38,458 nt of DNA from Clostridium sp. Cult1 (GCF_021655095.1 NZ_PPXW01000001.1:1381955-1420412), one strand, 5' to 3'; counted from the first letter of the stretch, positions 8,814-15,995 are shown. Program-made: numbers and translations. The notes: generated from the sequence alone by a model not told the origin.

Positions 8814-9509
8814 CTACTCTTCTACCAAAGCTACTGCTCTTATGGGAGAGCCGGAGCCATCCCTTATTTTTAATGGTAGACCAATATATAGAAATCTTTT
8901 GTTTACCAACTTATCTAAATTACATAGGTTTTCCGTATTGGTAATATTGTATTCTCCACATACTAAATGGCCAGAGAACCTGATATCGTCTGGAGTTTGG
9001 TCTATGGCTGGAGCATCTACTCCTATATTTACTACTCCTTTTTCAGCTAACCATTTAGCTCCTTCGTAGCTTAATCCAGTATAATCCGTTTGAAATTTAT
9101 CCGTTCCATAGGATCTATCATGGTGACCTGTATATAATAAGATTATATCTCCCTTTTTTATTTCTTGTCCAGATCTTCTTTCAGCTTCTTCTAAATCCTT
9201 TGGCTCTATGTAGTCTGGGTATCTAATATGACTTACATCAATACAGATAGCACTACCCCAAAAGTACTCTAAGGGCATTTTATCAATAGTAGGGCCGCCT
9301 GGTTTAAATTCTGAAACTCCATCACTGTGGGTACCACAATGTTCAGACATTAGTAGGTTTCTGGCGGAAAATCCAACAGTAGGGCTTCCTGTCATTTTCA
9401 TATTTTCTTCATGGCTCATATTGGTCATAATAAAGGTTTTCTGGTGCATTGGGAAAACGGACATACCTTGAAAAATCTCTTGAGAAAGATCGATTAATTT
9501 TAATCCCAT
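8814..9509 (-). CDS. Cyclase-family (kynurenine formamidase-like) metal hydrolase
   Basis: Metal-dependent hydrolase of 231 aa from the cyclase superfamily (PF04199), whose members hydrolyse N-formyl or cyclic amide bonds. The family metal motif H-x-G-T-H-x-D is at residues 57-63 (HCGTHSD). Other blocks are GDIILLYTGHHD and GVDAPAIDQTPDD. It is transcribed divergently from the microcompartment operon, with an AAGGGGA ribosome site. Of the unassigned steps in clostridial xanthine fermentation, hydrolysis of 4-imidazolone to formiminoglycine is a cyclic-amide opening that this fold could perform. That is inference from chemistry and position only. Alternative: a formamidase for another route. 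Confidence 0.8.
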   Translation of the reverse strand: MGLKLIDLSQEIFQGMSVFPMHQKTFIMTNMSHEENMKMTGSPTVGFSARNLLMSEHCGTHSDGVSEFKPGGPTIDKMPLEYFWGSAICIDVSHIRYPDYIEPKDLEEAERRSGQEIKKGDIILLYTGHHDRSYGTDKFQTDYTGLSYEGAKWLAEKGVVNIGVDAPAIDQTPDDIRFSGHLVCGEYNITNTENLCNLDKLVNKRFLYIGLPLKIRDGSGSPIRAVALVEE

Positions 9510-9580
9510 AATTATTCCCCTTTCTATAATTCTATTCTTATACTCTAATTATAACTATCTTAAAAGGAAGTTCTTTATAT

Positions 9581-9650
9581 AAAACTCACAAAAGTATTAG
9601 ATGGGTTTTACAAAAACTCCAATGGATTAATTGAATCTGGGAGTTTTTTT
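9581..9650 (+). promoter_or_regulatory. Four-segment hairpin/terminator leader before the BMC operon
   Basis: AAAACTC (9581-9587), GGGTTTT (9603-9609), AAAAACTCC (9612-9620) and GGAGTTTTT (9640-9648) alternate so that 1:2 and 3:4, or 2:3 and 1:4, can pair. Segment 3:4 is a 9-bp stem with a 19-nt loop running into a T tract, a terminator shape, yet no plus-strand gene lies upstream. It could be an attenuator for the BMC operon if a promoter lies near 9560-9580, which I cannot place confidently. No known purine riboswitch core is visible. Confidence 0.4.
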
Positions 9651-9734
9651 TATAGGATATTAACAAAGTCTATTCCCAAATATTATGCTATTATGTTTAA
9701 AATGGATTTTTATAATATTAAAGGGGGTTTTATA

Positions 9735-11147
9735 ATGTATCAAGTTATAGTAAAAAATGCTAGAATCCCACAAGGAGATGAAACAGTACTAACCAATATA
9801 TTGATTAAGGATGAAAAAATTGCAGGATTTGTAGACCAAATTGATGGAATAGAGGCTGAAGAAATAATCGATGCTGAAGGTCATTTAACTTTACCTGGAT
9901 GTATAGATTCTCATACTCATTTTATGGATCCAGGATTTACCCATAGAGAAAATTTCCTAACGGGAACTTCTTCAGCAGCAGCAGGTGGCTTAACTACTAT
10001 TGTTGACATGCCTTGTTGCTCAGTACCCTCAGTAAGGTCTATTCCTGAGTTGGAAAACAAACTGGAGAAAATTAAGGATAAGGCCATAATAGATTATGGT
10101 TTTTGGGGTGGAGTTACAGGAGAAGATGTAAGGGAAGGCTGGCTTCATAATGTTAAGGAACAAGCAGATTATGGAGTAATTGGTTTTAAAGTATATATGA
10201 CTCCTTCAGTACCTACATATCCAAGGGTTACTGATCCAGAAATGTATGAAGCCTTTAGGGCAGTGGCAGAAACAGGTCTTCCTATAGGAATCCATGCTGA
10301 AAATTTTGCCATGTGTGATTATTTTGTGAAAAAGTTTCAAAAAGAAGGCAGAATGGATGGACCAGCTTGGGCTGAAGCTAGGATGGAGTTAGCAGAAAAG
10401 GTGGCAATTCAATTAGGAATAAGTTTTGCTGAAGATACAGGAGCAAGACTTCATATTGTCCATATGAGCACTGGAATAGGAGCTAAATTGGTTAAAGAAG
10501 CTAAGTTAAAAGGATTAGATGTGACTAGCGAAACTTGTCCTCATTATTTAACTTTAAATTATCAAGAAGCTATGAGTGAATATGGTGCCTTTGCTAAGAT
10601 TGCACCACCTTTAAGGACTAAAAAGGATAATGAAGAATTATGGGAAGGGTTAAGGGATGGTAGTGTAGATTTTATAGCTACTGACCATGCTCCATACCAT
10701 ATTGAAGATGAAAAAGCTAAAAAAGGTATGAATATATGGACTGCATTCCCAGGAATACCTGGAGTAGAGACTATGGTACCTATTATAGTTAGTGAAGGGT
10801 ATAACAAGGGAAGGATTTCTCTGTCAAGAATGGTAGAGATACTTAGTACCAATGCGGCTATCCACTATGGATTATATCCAAAGAAAGGCAGCTTGAATAT
10901 TGGAGCTGATGCAGACTTAACTATTATAGATTTAAATAAGGAATGGATTATAGACCAAGAGAAAACCTATAGTATGGCTAAATATAACCCATTACATGGA
11001 CTAAAACTAAAAGGTAAAGTAGCCAAGACTGTAGTTAGAGGCAAGGTAGTATTTGATGAGAAGGAAGGAATTACAGTAAAAGAAGGCTATGGTCAATTTG
11101 TAAAAAGACAGAGTATACAAAAATTAGATAAAAAGATTAAATTTTAA
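9735..11147 (+). CDS. Dihydropyrimidinase/allantoinase-type cyclic amidohydrolase, candidate xanthine amidohydrolase
   Basis: Binuclear metal amidohydrolase of 470 aa that opens cyclic ureides. Ligands seen are His60/His62 (DSHTHF), a lysine that would be carboxylated at Lys152 (GFKVYM), His187 (GIHAEN), His243 (IVHMS) and Asp317 (ATDHAPY). The start is ATG 9735, behind AAAGGGGG; an in-frame ATG at 9693 lacks a ribosome site. It is the first gene of the BMC operon and 11 nt before an isochorismatase-fold amidohydrolase. A generic hydantoinase or allantoinase is the safe call. With UbiX/UbiD, an Ade homologue and purine genes alongside, I infer hydrolysis of the xanthine pyrimidine ring to 4-ureido-5-imidazolecarboxylate. 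About 20 basic residues trail at the C-terminus after the conserved fold. Confidence 0.85.
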   Translation: MYQVIVKNARIPQGDETVLTNILIKDEKIAGFVDQIDGIEAEEIIDAEGHLTLPGCIDSHTHFMDPGFTHRENFLTGTSSAAAGGLTTIVDMPCCSVPSVRSIPELENKLEKIKDKAIIDYGFWGGVTGEDVREGWLHNVKEQADYGVIGFKVYMTPSVPTYPRVTDPEMYEAFRAVAETGLPIGIHAENFAMCDYFVKKFQKEGRMDGPAWAEARMELAEKVAIQLGISFAEDTGARLHIVHMSTGIGAKLVKEAKLKGLDVTSETCPHYLTLNYQEAMSEYGAFAKIAPPLRTKKDNEELWEGLRDGSVDFIATDHAPYHIEDEKAKKGMNIWTAFPGIPGVETMVPIIVSEGYNKGRISLSRMVEILSTNAAIHYGLYPKKGSLNIGADADLTIIDLNKEWIIDQEKTYSMAKYNPLHGLKLKGKVAKTVVRGKVVFDEKEGITVKEGYGQFVKRQSIQKLDKKIKF

Positions 11148-11158
11148 GGGGGATTATA

Positions 11159-11770
11159 ATGACAAGACATGCTATTTTAGTTATAGATATGTTAAATGAT
11201 TTTGCTAATGAAAAGGGAGCTTTATATTGTCCTGGAGCTGCTAGGATAACTAAAAACCTTCAAGAATTATTGAAATGGGTAAGAGATAGGAAAGCTGAAG
11301 GAAAAGATGATGTTCAAATAGTTCATATCCAAGAAGCCCATAGGGAAGATGATGCAGATTTTAGAGTCAGGCCTCGTCATGCAGTTAGAGGAACCTGGGG
11401 TTCGGATTTTATAGAAGAGTTATATCCAGAAAAAGGAGAATATATTGTACCTAAAAGAAGACATAGTGGATTTGCTTATACGGATTTAGACCTATATTTA
11501 AGGGAAGAGAACATAGATACAGTAGTGGTAACAGGAGTATGGACCAATGTATGTGTAAGGAGTACCGCTACTGATGCATTAGCTAGAGCCTATAAGGTTA
11601 TTACATTAAGTGATGGATGTGATTCTAAAACGGAAGAGATGCATGAATACGGGTTGAAGGATTTAAGTATTTTCTCTAAAGTAATGACTATAGATGAATA
11701 TATAGACGCCTGGGAAAAAGGTCTAGACCCATGGGAAGGTGGCGGAGATCCAGAGAATAAGGTGGAATAA
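11159..11770 (+). CDS. Isochorismatase-fold amidohydrolase (N-carbamoylsarcosine amidase-like)
   Basis: Cysteine hydrolase of 203 aa. The Asp-Lys-Cys triad of the superfamily is visible: Asp10 (LVIDMLNDF), Lys99 (VPKRRHSGF) and Cys132 (TGVWTNVCVRSTATDA). Members closest in style (N-carbamoylsarcosine amidase, ureidoacrylate and biuret hydrolases) cut ureido groups to amine, CO2 and ammonia. Coupled directly to the ring-opening enzyme, it would remove the carbamoyl group from the ureido product. In the proposed route that is 4-ureido-5-imidazolecarboxylate to 4-amino-5-imidazolecarboxylate. A Trp/Gly-rich C-terminal tail (about 187-203) extends past the usual fold and might be a targeting or lid segment. 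The fold is certain; the substrate is inferred. Confidence 0.88.
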   Translation: MTRHAILVIDMLNDFANEKGALYCPGAARITKNLQELLKWVRDRKAEGKDDVQIVHIQEAHREDDADFRVRPRHAVRGTWGSDFIEELYPEKGEYIVPKRRHSGFAYTDLDLYLREENIDTVVVTGVWTNVCVRSTATDALARAYKVITLSDGCDSKTEEMHEYGLKDLSIFSKVMTIDEYIDAWEKGLDPWEGGGDPENKVE

Positions 11771-11797
11771 CCAATTGAAGAAAGGCGTGGAGTCAGT

Positions 11798-12355
11798 ATG
11801 AAAATAGTGGTTGGAATATCTGGGGGAAGTGGTTCTATTTATGCAGTATCCCTTTTGAAAGCTCTTCAACAGTTGAATATAGAAACTCATCTAGTAGTGA
11901 CTACTATGGGAGGATATGTGACGGAACATGAATGTGGAATAGGTTTAGAGGAATTAAAAGGTATGGCTACCTATTTTCATGATAATAAAAATTTTGCAGC
12001 TCCAATAGCCAGTGGGTCTTTTAAGGTAGATGGAATGGTAGTAATTCCTTGCTCTATGAAAACATTATCCTCCGTTGCTAATGGGTTTTCTGATAGTCTA
12101 CTTACTAGGGCATGTGATGTGACCATTAAAGAGAAAAGGAAACTGGTATTGATACCAAGGGAAACCCCTTTAAGCCCTATTCATTTGGAGAATATGTTGA
12201 AATTGTCTAAAATAGGGGTTACCATTTTTCCCCCTAGTCCCGGCTTTTATAATCATCCAGAATCCATTGAAGATATAGTCTTAAATATGACAGGAAGAAT
12301 ATTGGATATGTTGGGTATAGATAATAATTTGGTAAATAGGTGGAAAGGTCAGTAG
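11798..12355 (+). CDS. UbiX-like flavin prenyltransferase
   Basis: Makes prenylated FMN, the cofactor of UbiD-type decarboxylases, from FMN and a dimethylallyl phosphate. It has 185 aa, the usual UbiX length. The N-terminal flavin loop is VGISGGSGSIYA. The later blocks VIPCSMKTLSSVANG and RKLVLIPRETPLS are hallmark UbiX sequences. It lies 15 nt before the UbiD gene, the normal pairing, so it most likely supplies that enzyme's cofactor. It begins 27 nt after the amidohydrolase gene within the BMC operon, before the shell genes. There is no sign of a catalytic change. Confidence 0.92.
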   Translation: MKIVVGISGGSGSIYAVSLLKALQQLNIETHLVVTTMGGYVTEHECGIGLEELKGMATYFHDNKNFAAPIASGSFKVDGMVVIPCSMKTLSSVANGFSDSLLTRACDVTIKEKRKLVLIPRETPLSPIHLENMLKLSKIGVTIFPPSPGFYNHPESIEDIVLNMTGRILDMLGIDNNLVNRWKGQ

Positions 12356-12370
12356 AAGGGAGGGGATTTG

Positions 12371-13723
12371 TTGGAGAGACAAATGCTTAGATATACCTTA
12401 GAAGAATTGAAAAGTATGGGAGAGCTTTTAGTATGTGATAGGGAAGTAAGTTCAGAATATGAATTAGGGGCAGTTTTAAAATATTTTAGAAATAAAAGGC
12501 CTATTCTATTTAAGAGGGTAAAAGGAAGCACTATTAGGGGAGCAGGAGGCCTTTATGGAAATAGGGAAATACTATATAAGCTGCTACATATGGATCATGA
12601 GAACCGATTGTTTAAATTTATGGATGCTATTGCTAACCCTAAATCCTATAAAGTAGTAGATGGAGGTCCAGTGAAAGAGAATGTAATAAGGAGAAATATT
12701 GATTTACCTAAAATACTCCCTATTCCTAAATTTCAAGAAAAGGATTCTTCTAGTTTTATTACTGCAGGGGTGTTGGTGGTAAAGGATCCAGAGACAGGTA
12801 AATATTTTACCTCTATTAGGAGATTTCAAGTCAATGGAAGGAATCAGCTTTCAGCCCTTATTGCTTCCCCAAAACTTACTGAGGATTTTCTAAAACTAGA
12901 GAAGGAAAACAAGCCTTTAGAGGTGGCTATAGTTCTTGGTTATGATGCTCCCTTTTTAATGGCTAGTCAAATAAGTTCTGCTACTTATGGAGTAGATAAA
13001 TACCAGATAGATAGTGCCTTAAGGGGAGAACCGTTAGAATTGGTACCTTGCGAAACCGTAGATTTACTGGTGCCAGCCTATTGTGAAATAGTACTAGAGG
13101 GTAGGATAGTTCCAGGAAAGAGGGAAATGGAAGGTCCTTTTGGAGAATTAATGGGCTATTATGGCGGAGTAGCACCTCATCCAATTATTGAAGTAGATGC
13201 TATTATGCATAGGGATGACCCTATATTTCAAATTGCATTTCCTTGTAGAGAGGAACATCTTTCCAATGGCCTTATAAGAGAAGTGGAATTATATAATCAA
13301 TTGAAAAATCAGGTTAATGTAGTAGATGTAAACGTTACAGAAGGGGGAGGCTATAGGTTTAATGCTTTTGCTTCCATATATAAACAGAAGGAAGGCGATG
13401 GGAAATCGGCTATTATAGCAGCTTTAGGTTCTAATAAGGATTTAAAACAGGTGGTAATTGTAGATGAAGATGTAGATATATTTGATCTTCAGGATATAGA
13501 ATGGGCTATTACTACTAGGACTCAAGGCAGTCAAGATTTTGTAGTTATACCAGGAGCCTTAGGTTCATCCTTAGAACCTTCCCACGATTTGAGAGGAATA
13601 ACGGATAAGATAGGAATTGATGCTACTAAACCTTTAGGCGAGAATGCCATTGAGTTTGAAAGGGCTATTATCCCAGGTTATGAGAGTATTGATATTAGTA
13701 GGTATTTCCCAAATATTATATAG
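12371..13723 (+). CDS. UbiD-family prenyl-FMN decarboxylase
   Basis: Reversible (de)carboxylase of aromatic or heteroaromatic acids using prenylated FMN, 450 aa. Seen: an SIRRFQVNGRNQ block carrying the cofactor-contacting Arg, the EGPFGE motif with the paired glutamates, and the C-terminal PHDLRGITDKIGIDATKP segment typical of UbiD. TTG 12371 is preferred over TTG 12368, which sits too close to the AAGGGAGGGG ribosome site. Placed after two amidohydrolases that would yield 4-amino-5-imidazolecarboxylate, it is the natural candidate for decarboxylating that acid to 4-aminoimidazole, a step known biochemically in purine-fermenting clostridia. Family membership is firm; the substrate is inference. 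Confidence 0.92.
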   Translation: MERQMLRYTLEELKSMGELLVCDREVSSEYELGAVLKYFRNKRPILFKRVKGSTIRGAGGLYGNREILYKLLHMDHENRLFKFMDAIANPKSYKVVDGGPVKENVIRRNIDLPKILPIPKFQEKDSSSFITAGVLVVKDPETGKYFTSIRRFQVNGRNQLSALIASPKLTEDFLKLEKENKPLEVAIVLGYDAPFLMASQISSATYGVDKYQIDSALRGEPLELVPCETVDLLVPAYCEIVLEGRIVPGKREMEGPFGELMGYYGGVAPHPIIEVDAIMHRDDPIFQIAFPCREEHLSNGLIREVELYNQLKNQVNVVDVNVTEGGGYRFNAFASIYKQKEGDGKSAIIAALGSNKDLKQVVIVDEDVDIFDLQDIEWAITTRTQGSQDFVVIPGALGSSLEPSHDLRGITDKIGIDATKPLGENAIEFERAIIPGYESIDISRYFPNII

Positions 13724-13738
13724 AGAAGGTGAGGTAAT

Positions 13739-14002
13739 ATGAAGGAAGCTATAGGGATGGTAGAAACTAGATCTTTGATAGGAGCCATCCAAGCTGCAGA
13801 TGCAATGGTTAAAGCTGCCAATGTAAAGGTTTTGGATTTTCAGTTTGTAGGTTCTGGACTAGTGGCAGTTACCGTTACAGGAGATGTGGCTGCAGTGAAG
13901 GCAGCTGTTGAATCTGGTGAAGAAGAAGCAGCTAAGGTAGCAGAAGTCATCTCCACTAATGTAATACCAAGGCCTCATGATGAAGTGGATAAAATATTTT
14001 AG
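13739..14002 (+). CDS. BMC-H hexameric shell protein 1
   Basis: Single-domain bacterial microcompartment shell protein of 87 aa (PduA/CcmK type). The domain runs the whole length: [20 protein letters not shown] helix, the pore loop FVGSGLV with the standard G-S-G, and the conserved [12 protein letters not shown] end. This is the most canonical of the three hexamers here and so is probably the main facet tile with a small polar pore. Its ATG follows AGAAGGTGAGG and comes 16 nt after ubiD, which ties shell to enzymes in one transcript. Confidence 0.96.
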   Translation: MKEAIGMVETRSLIGAIQAADAMVKAANVKVLDFQFVGSGLVAVTVTGDVAAVKAAVESGEEEAAKVAEVISTNVIPRPHDEVDKIF

Positions 14003-14019
14003 CATGGTGGTGAAATATT

Positions 14020-14241
14020 ATGGTCAATCCATTGGCGAGGGTGGTTATGAATAATGTGATAAAAAAGACTGATGATTCTAAGCCTTATGTTGAAGAAAAA
14101 AAGGTTTCAAATCTAACTAGCAAGGAAGTAAAAATATTGAAAGATATAATAAATAGAGGTAAACAGGTTAAAAACCATAATGAACAAGGAAAGATGATTA
14201 CCTTAGACGAAGCAGTGGAAAGGATAAAGGATGGCCGTTAG
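14020..14241 (+). CDS. Unknown 73-aa protein inside the BMC shell cluster
   Basis: I do not recognise this protein. It is translated from ATG 14020 behind GGTGGTG, 18 nt after BMC-H 1 and 19 nt before BMC-H 2, so it is almost certainly a real operon member. Residues 3-16 (NPLARVVMNNVIKK) could form a short amphipathic helix, then a charged, probably flexible linker, then a helical segment (about 30-50) and a final ITLDEAVERIKDGR helix. Short amphipathic helices plus linkers are the form of BMC encapsulation peptides, so a scaffold or cargo-adaptor role is conceivable. No catalytic motif or cysteine pair is seen. Confidence 0.7.
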   Translation: MVNPLARVVMNNVIKKTDDSKPYVEEKKVSNLTSKEVKILKDIINRGKQVKNHNEQGKMITLDEAVERIKDGR

Positions 14242-14259
14242 TAAAGGAGGTTTTCTTGA

Positions 14260-14628
14260 ATGGATAAAGCTGTAGGACTTATTGAGGCATTAGGCCTTAC
14301 TACTGCAGTTTCTGCCTTAGACGCAGCTAGTAAAGCAGCAGAGATTAAATTAATAGGAGTAGAGAAGGTAATCGGAGTAGGTAAGGCAGTTGGTGTAAAT
14401 ATTCAAATTGCAGGTGAAGTAGCAGCGGTAAAGGCAGCTGTAGATGCAGGGGTAGAGGAAGGTAATAGAGTAGGAACTGTAATTGCCAGTCATGTAATTC
14501 CAAGACCTCATGATGAGGTAGATAAATTAATAGAAAAATTTGCCCTAAATTTAAAGGACGGTAAATCTAAAGAGGAAAAAAAGAAAGAAGTAAAAACTAA
14601 AAACAAAAAATCAAATAAGGAGGAATAG
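14260..14628 (+). CDS. BMC-H hexameric shell protein 2 with Lys-rich tail
   Basis: BMC-H shell protein of 122 aa. The domain spans about 1-92 and ends in the family signature [13 protein letters not shown]. The pore region reads [14 protein letters not shown] and does not align cleanly with the G-S-G loop of its neighbour, so its pore chemistry probably differs, with a lysine nearby. A 30-residue tail (93-122) is extremely rich in Lys and Glu with no hydrophobic face. It could reach into the lumen or cytoplasm and bind nucleic acid, acidic cargo or anionic metabolites. The ribosome site is AAAGGAGG. The gene is 2 nt upstream of BMC-H 3. Confidence 0.94.
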   Translation: MDKAVGLIEALGLTTAVSALDAASKAAEIKLIGVEKVIGVGKAVGVNIQIAGEVAAVKAAVDAGVEEGNRVGTVIASHVIPRPHDEVDKLIEKFALNLKDGKSKEEKKKEVKTKNKKSNKEE

Positions 14629-14630
14629 GT

Positions 14631-14909
14631 ATGAGTCAAGCTTTAGGTTTAGTTGAAACGAAAGGGTTAGTAGGTTCAATAGAGGCGGCAGATGCTATGG
14701 TAAAGGCTGCCAATGTAACTTTAGTTGCTTATGAAAAGATAGGATTTGGTCTTGTTACCGTAATGGTAAGAGGAGATGTAGGAGCAGTAAAAGCAGCAGT
14801 AGATGCAGGCGCAGAAGCAGCTAGGGCTGTAGGAGAACTTCATTCTGTTCACGTAATACCAAGGCCTCATTCAGAAGTGGAGAGAGTTATTTTGAAACAA
14901 TATGAATAA
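14631..14909 (+). CDS. BMC-H hexameric shell protein 3, aromatic pore residue
   Basis: BMC-H shell protein of 92 aa, closely similar to BMC-H 1 (shared DAMVKAANV and VIPRPH) and probably an old tandem duplicate. The pore loop reads KIGFGLV, so the usual small pore residue is replaced by Phe. Six phenylalanines would narrow the hexamer pore or make it hydrophobic. An AAGGAGG ribosome site overlaps the end of BMC-H 2. Together the three hexamers offer three pore types, which may separate substrate and product traffic. Confidence 0.96.
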   Translation: MSQALGLVETKGLVGSIEAADAMVKAANVTLVAYEKIGFGLVTVMVRGDVGAVKAAVDAGAEAARAVGELHSVHVIPRPHSEVERVILKQYE

Positions 14910-14928
14910 TCCCATTGGGGTGTATTAA

Positions 14929-15684
14929 ATGGTCAAAAATAAAATAACCTTAAATGTTTTAGCAGATATAACTAAAAAAATTGGGAAAGTAGATTTTACC
15001 CAATCAGCTAATAGAATTTTAATAGTTTTTACAGGTTCTAATATAGAATTAGATGAAAGGATAGAAAAGTTAAAAGGAATAAAGGAAAAAGGCATAGATT
15101 TTTCACTGGCTTTCTCTTTTATGGGGGAAAAGATTTTAAATGTAGAAAGTATAATCAATTCTTTAAATCCTATAGAAATATATGGGGAAGAGGATATATT
15201 TCAATTAGAGGAAATAGTAGAAAAACATTCCTCTATTATTGGACCAAATATTACTATGAATACTCTATCTAAGGTGACCTTAGGTATGATAGATAGTTTC
15301 GTACCCAATATTATTTGGACCTTTCTATATAAGGAGAAGCCAGTATACCTAGACTATACTTCCGTTAGAAACTATTTAGGAGCCCCATCGAAGAATAAGG
15401 AAATAAAAGATATTATAGAAAATCATATTGATAAATTAAAAAGGATGGGAGCCATAGAAGTAGAGGCAGTAAATTATGGAAAACAAATATTGATGAAAGA
15501 GAATAGATCTATTCTAGAGAAGGATGAGAAAGGATATAGTAGTTTTAATAAAGTAATTACTGAAAGGGATTTGATTAACTATAATTCAAGGGAGTCATTA
15601 ATACTGCCAAAGGGTACAATTATTACCCCTTTGGCAAAGGACAGAGCTAAGGAATTGGGAATCAAAATAGAAATGGAAAAGTAG
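14929..15684 (+). CDS. BMC-associated flavoprotein-like protein with EutQ-like tail
   Basis: 251-aa protein between shell genes. The core (about 28-150) looks like a degenerate HFCD/Dfp-type flavoprotein Rossmann fold: RILIVFTGS at the start and an IGPNITMNTLSKVTLG stretch (104-119) in the place of the PASANT flavin motif. A charged linker follows. Residues 210-248 (ITERDLINYN..., LPKGTIITPLAKDRAKELGI) match the short EutQ N-terminal style motif that recurs at the ends of BMC proteins. Similar unassigned proteins accompany other BMC loci as I recall. It could be a structural cargo, a flavin carrier for the UbiX/UbiD system, or a shell-tethering factor. No confirmed function. Confidence 0.7.
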   Translation: MVKNKITLNVLADITKKIGKVDFTQSANRILIVFTGSNIELDERIEKLKGIKEKGIDFSLAFSFMGEKILNVESIINSLNPIEIYGEEDIFQLEEIVEKHSSIIGPNITMNTLSKVTLGMIDSFVPNIIWTFLYKEKPVYLDYTSVRNYLGAPSKNKEIKDIIENHIDKLKRMGAIEVEAVNYGKQILMKENRSILEKDEKGYSSFNKVITERDLINYNSRESLILPKGTIITPLAKDRAKELGIKIEMEK

Positions 15685-15698
15685 AGGGAGGGGATAAA

Positions 15699-15968
15699 AT
15701 GTATTTAGGCAAGGTAATTGGAACTGTAGTAGCAACAAGGAAGGACGAAAATTTAATTGGTTCAAAACTTATGATTACCCAACCTCTAAATATGGAGTTA
15801 GAACCAATAGGTGAACCATTAATTGCTGTAGATACAGTAGGAGCAGGAATAGGAGAATTAGTAATCTTCACTAAAGGGACTGCAGCAAGAATAGCAGCCA
15901 GAAAGATGGACGCCCCTATAGATATTTCCATAGTAGGAATAGTAGACCAGTTGACAATTGACGATTGA
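15699..15968 (+). CDS. BMC-P pentameric vertex protein (EutN/CcmL family)
   Basis: 89-aa vertex protein that caps the corners of the icosahedral shell. The single EutN/CcmL domain fills the protein: MYLGKVIGTVVATRKDENLIG at the start, the VDTVGAGIGELVIFTKG turn in the middle and a VGIVDQL final strand. Only one vertex protein is present in the window, enough to close a shell. It comes 14 nt after the flavoprotein-like gene behind AGAGGGAGGGG. There is no BMC-T trimer gene nearby. Confidence 0.96.
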   Translation: MYLGKVIGTVVATRKDENLIGSKLMITQPLNMELEPIGEPLIAVDTVGAGIGELVIFTKGTAARIAARKMDAPIDISIVGIVDQLTIDD

Positions 15969-15975
15969 GACAACA

Positions 15976-15995
15976 GGGACGGTTCTTAGTGTCCC
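15976..15995. repeat. REP-like GGGAC...GTCCC hairpin
   Basis: A small stem, GGGAC (15976-15980) with GTCCC (15991-15995), encloses GGTTCTTAGT in the 48-nt gap between the vertex gene and the Ade-like gene. It resembles short GGGACGGTTC...GTCCC elements common between Firmicute genes, and it lies inside an operon, so it may affect message stability rather than terminate. Confidence 0.55.

Noticed and set aside
9510-9734. Purine riboswitch before the BMC operon.
   Set aside because: No conserved three-way-junction sequences of the guanine/adenine riboswitch are present; only alternating simple pairings are seen.
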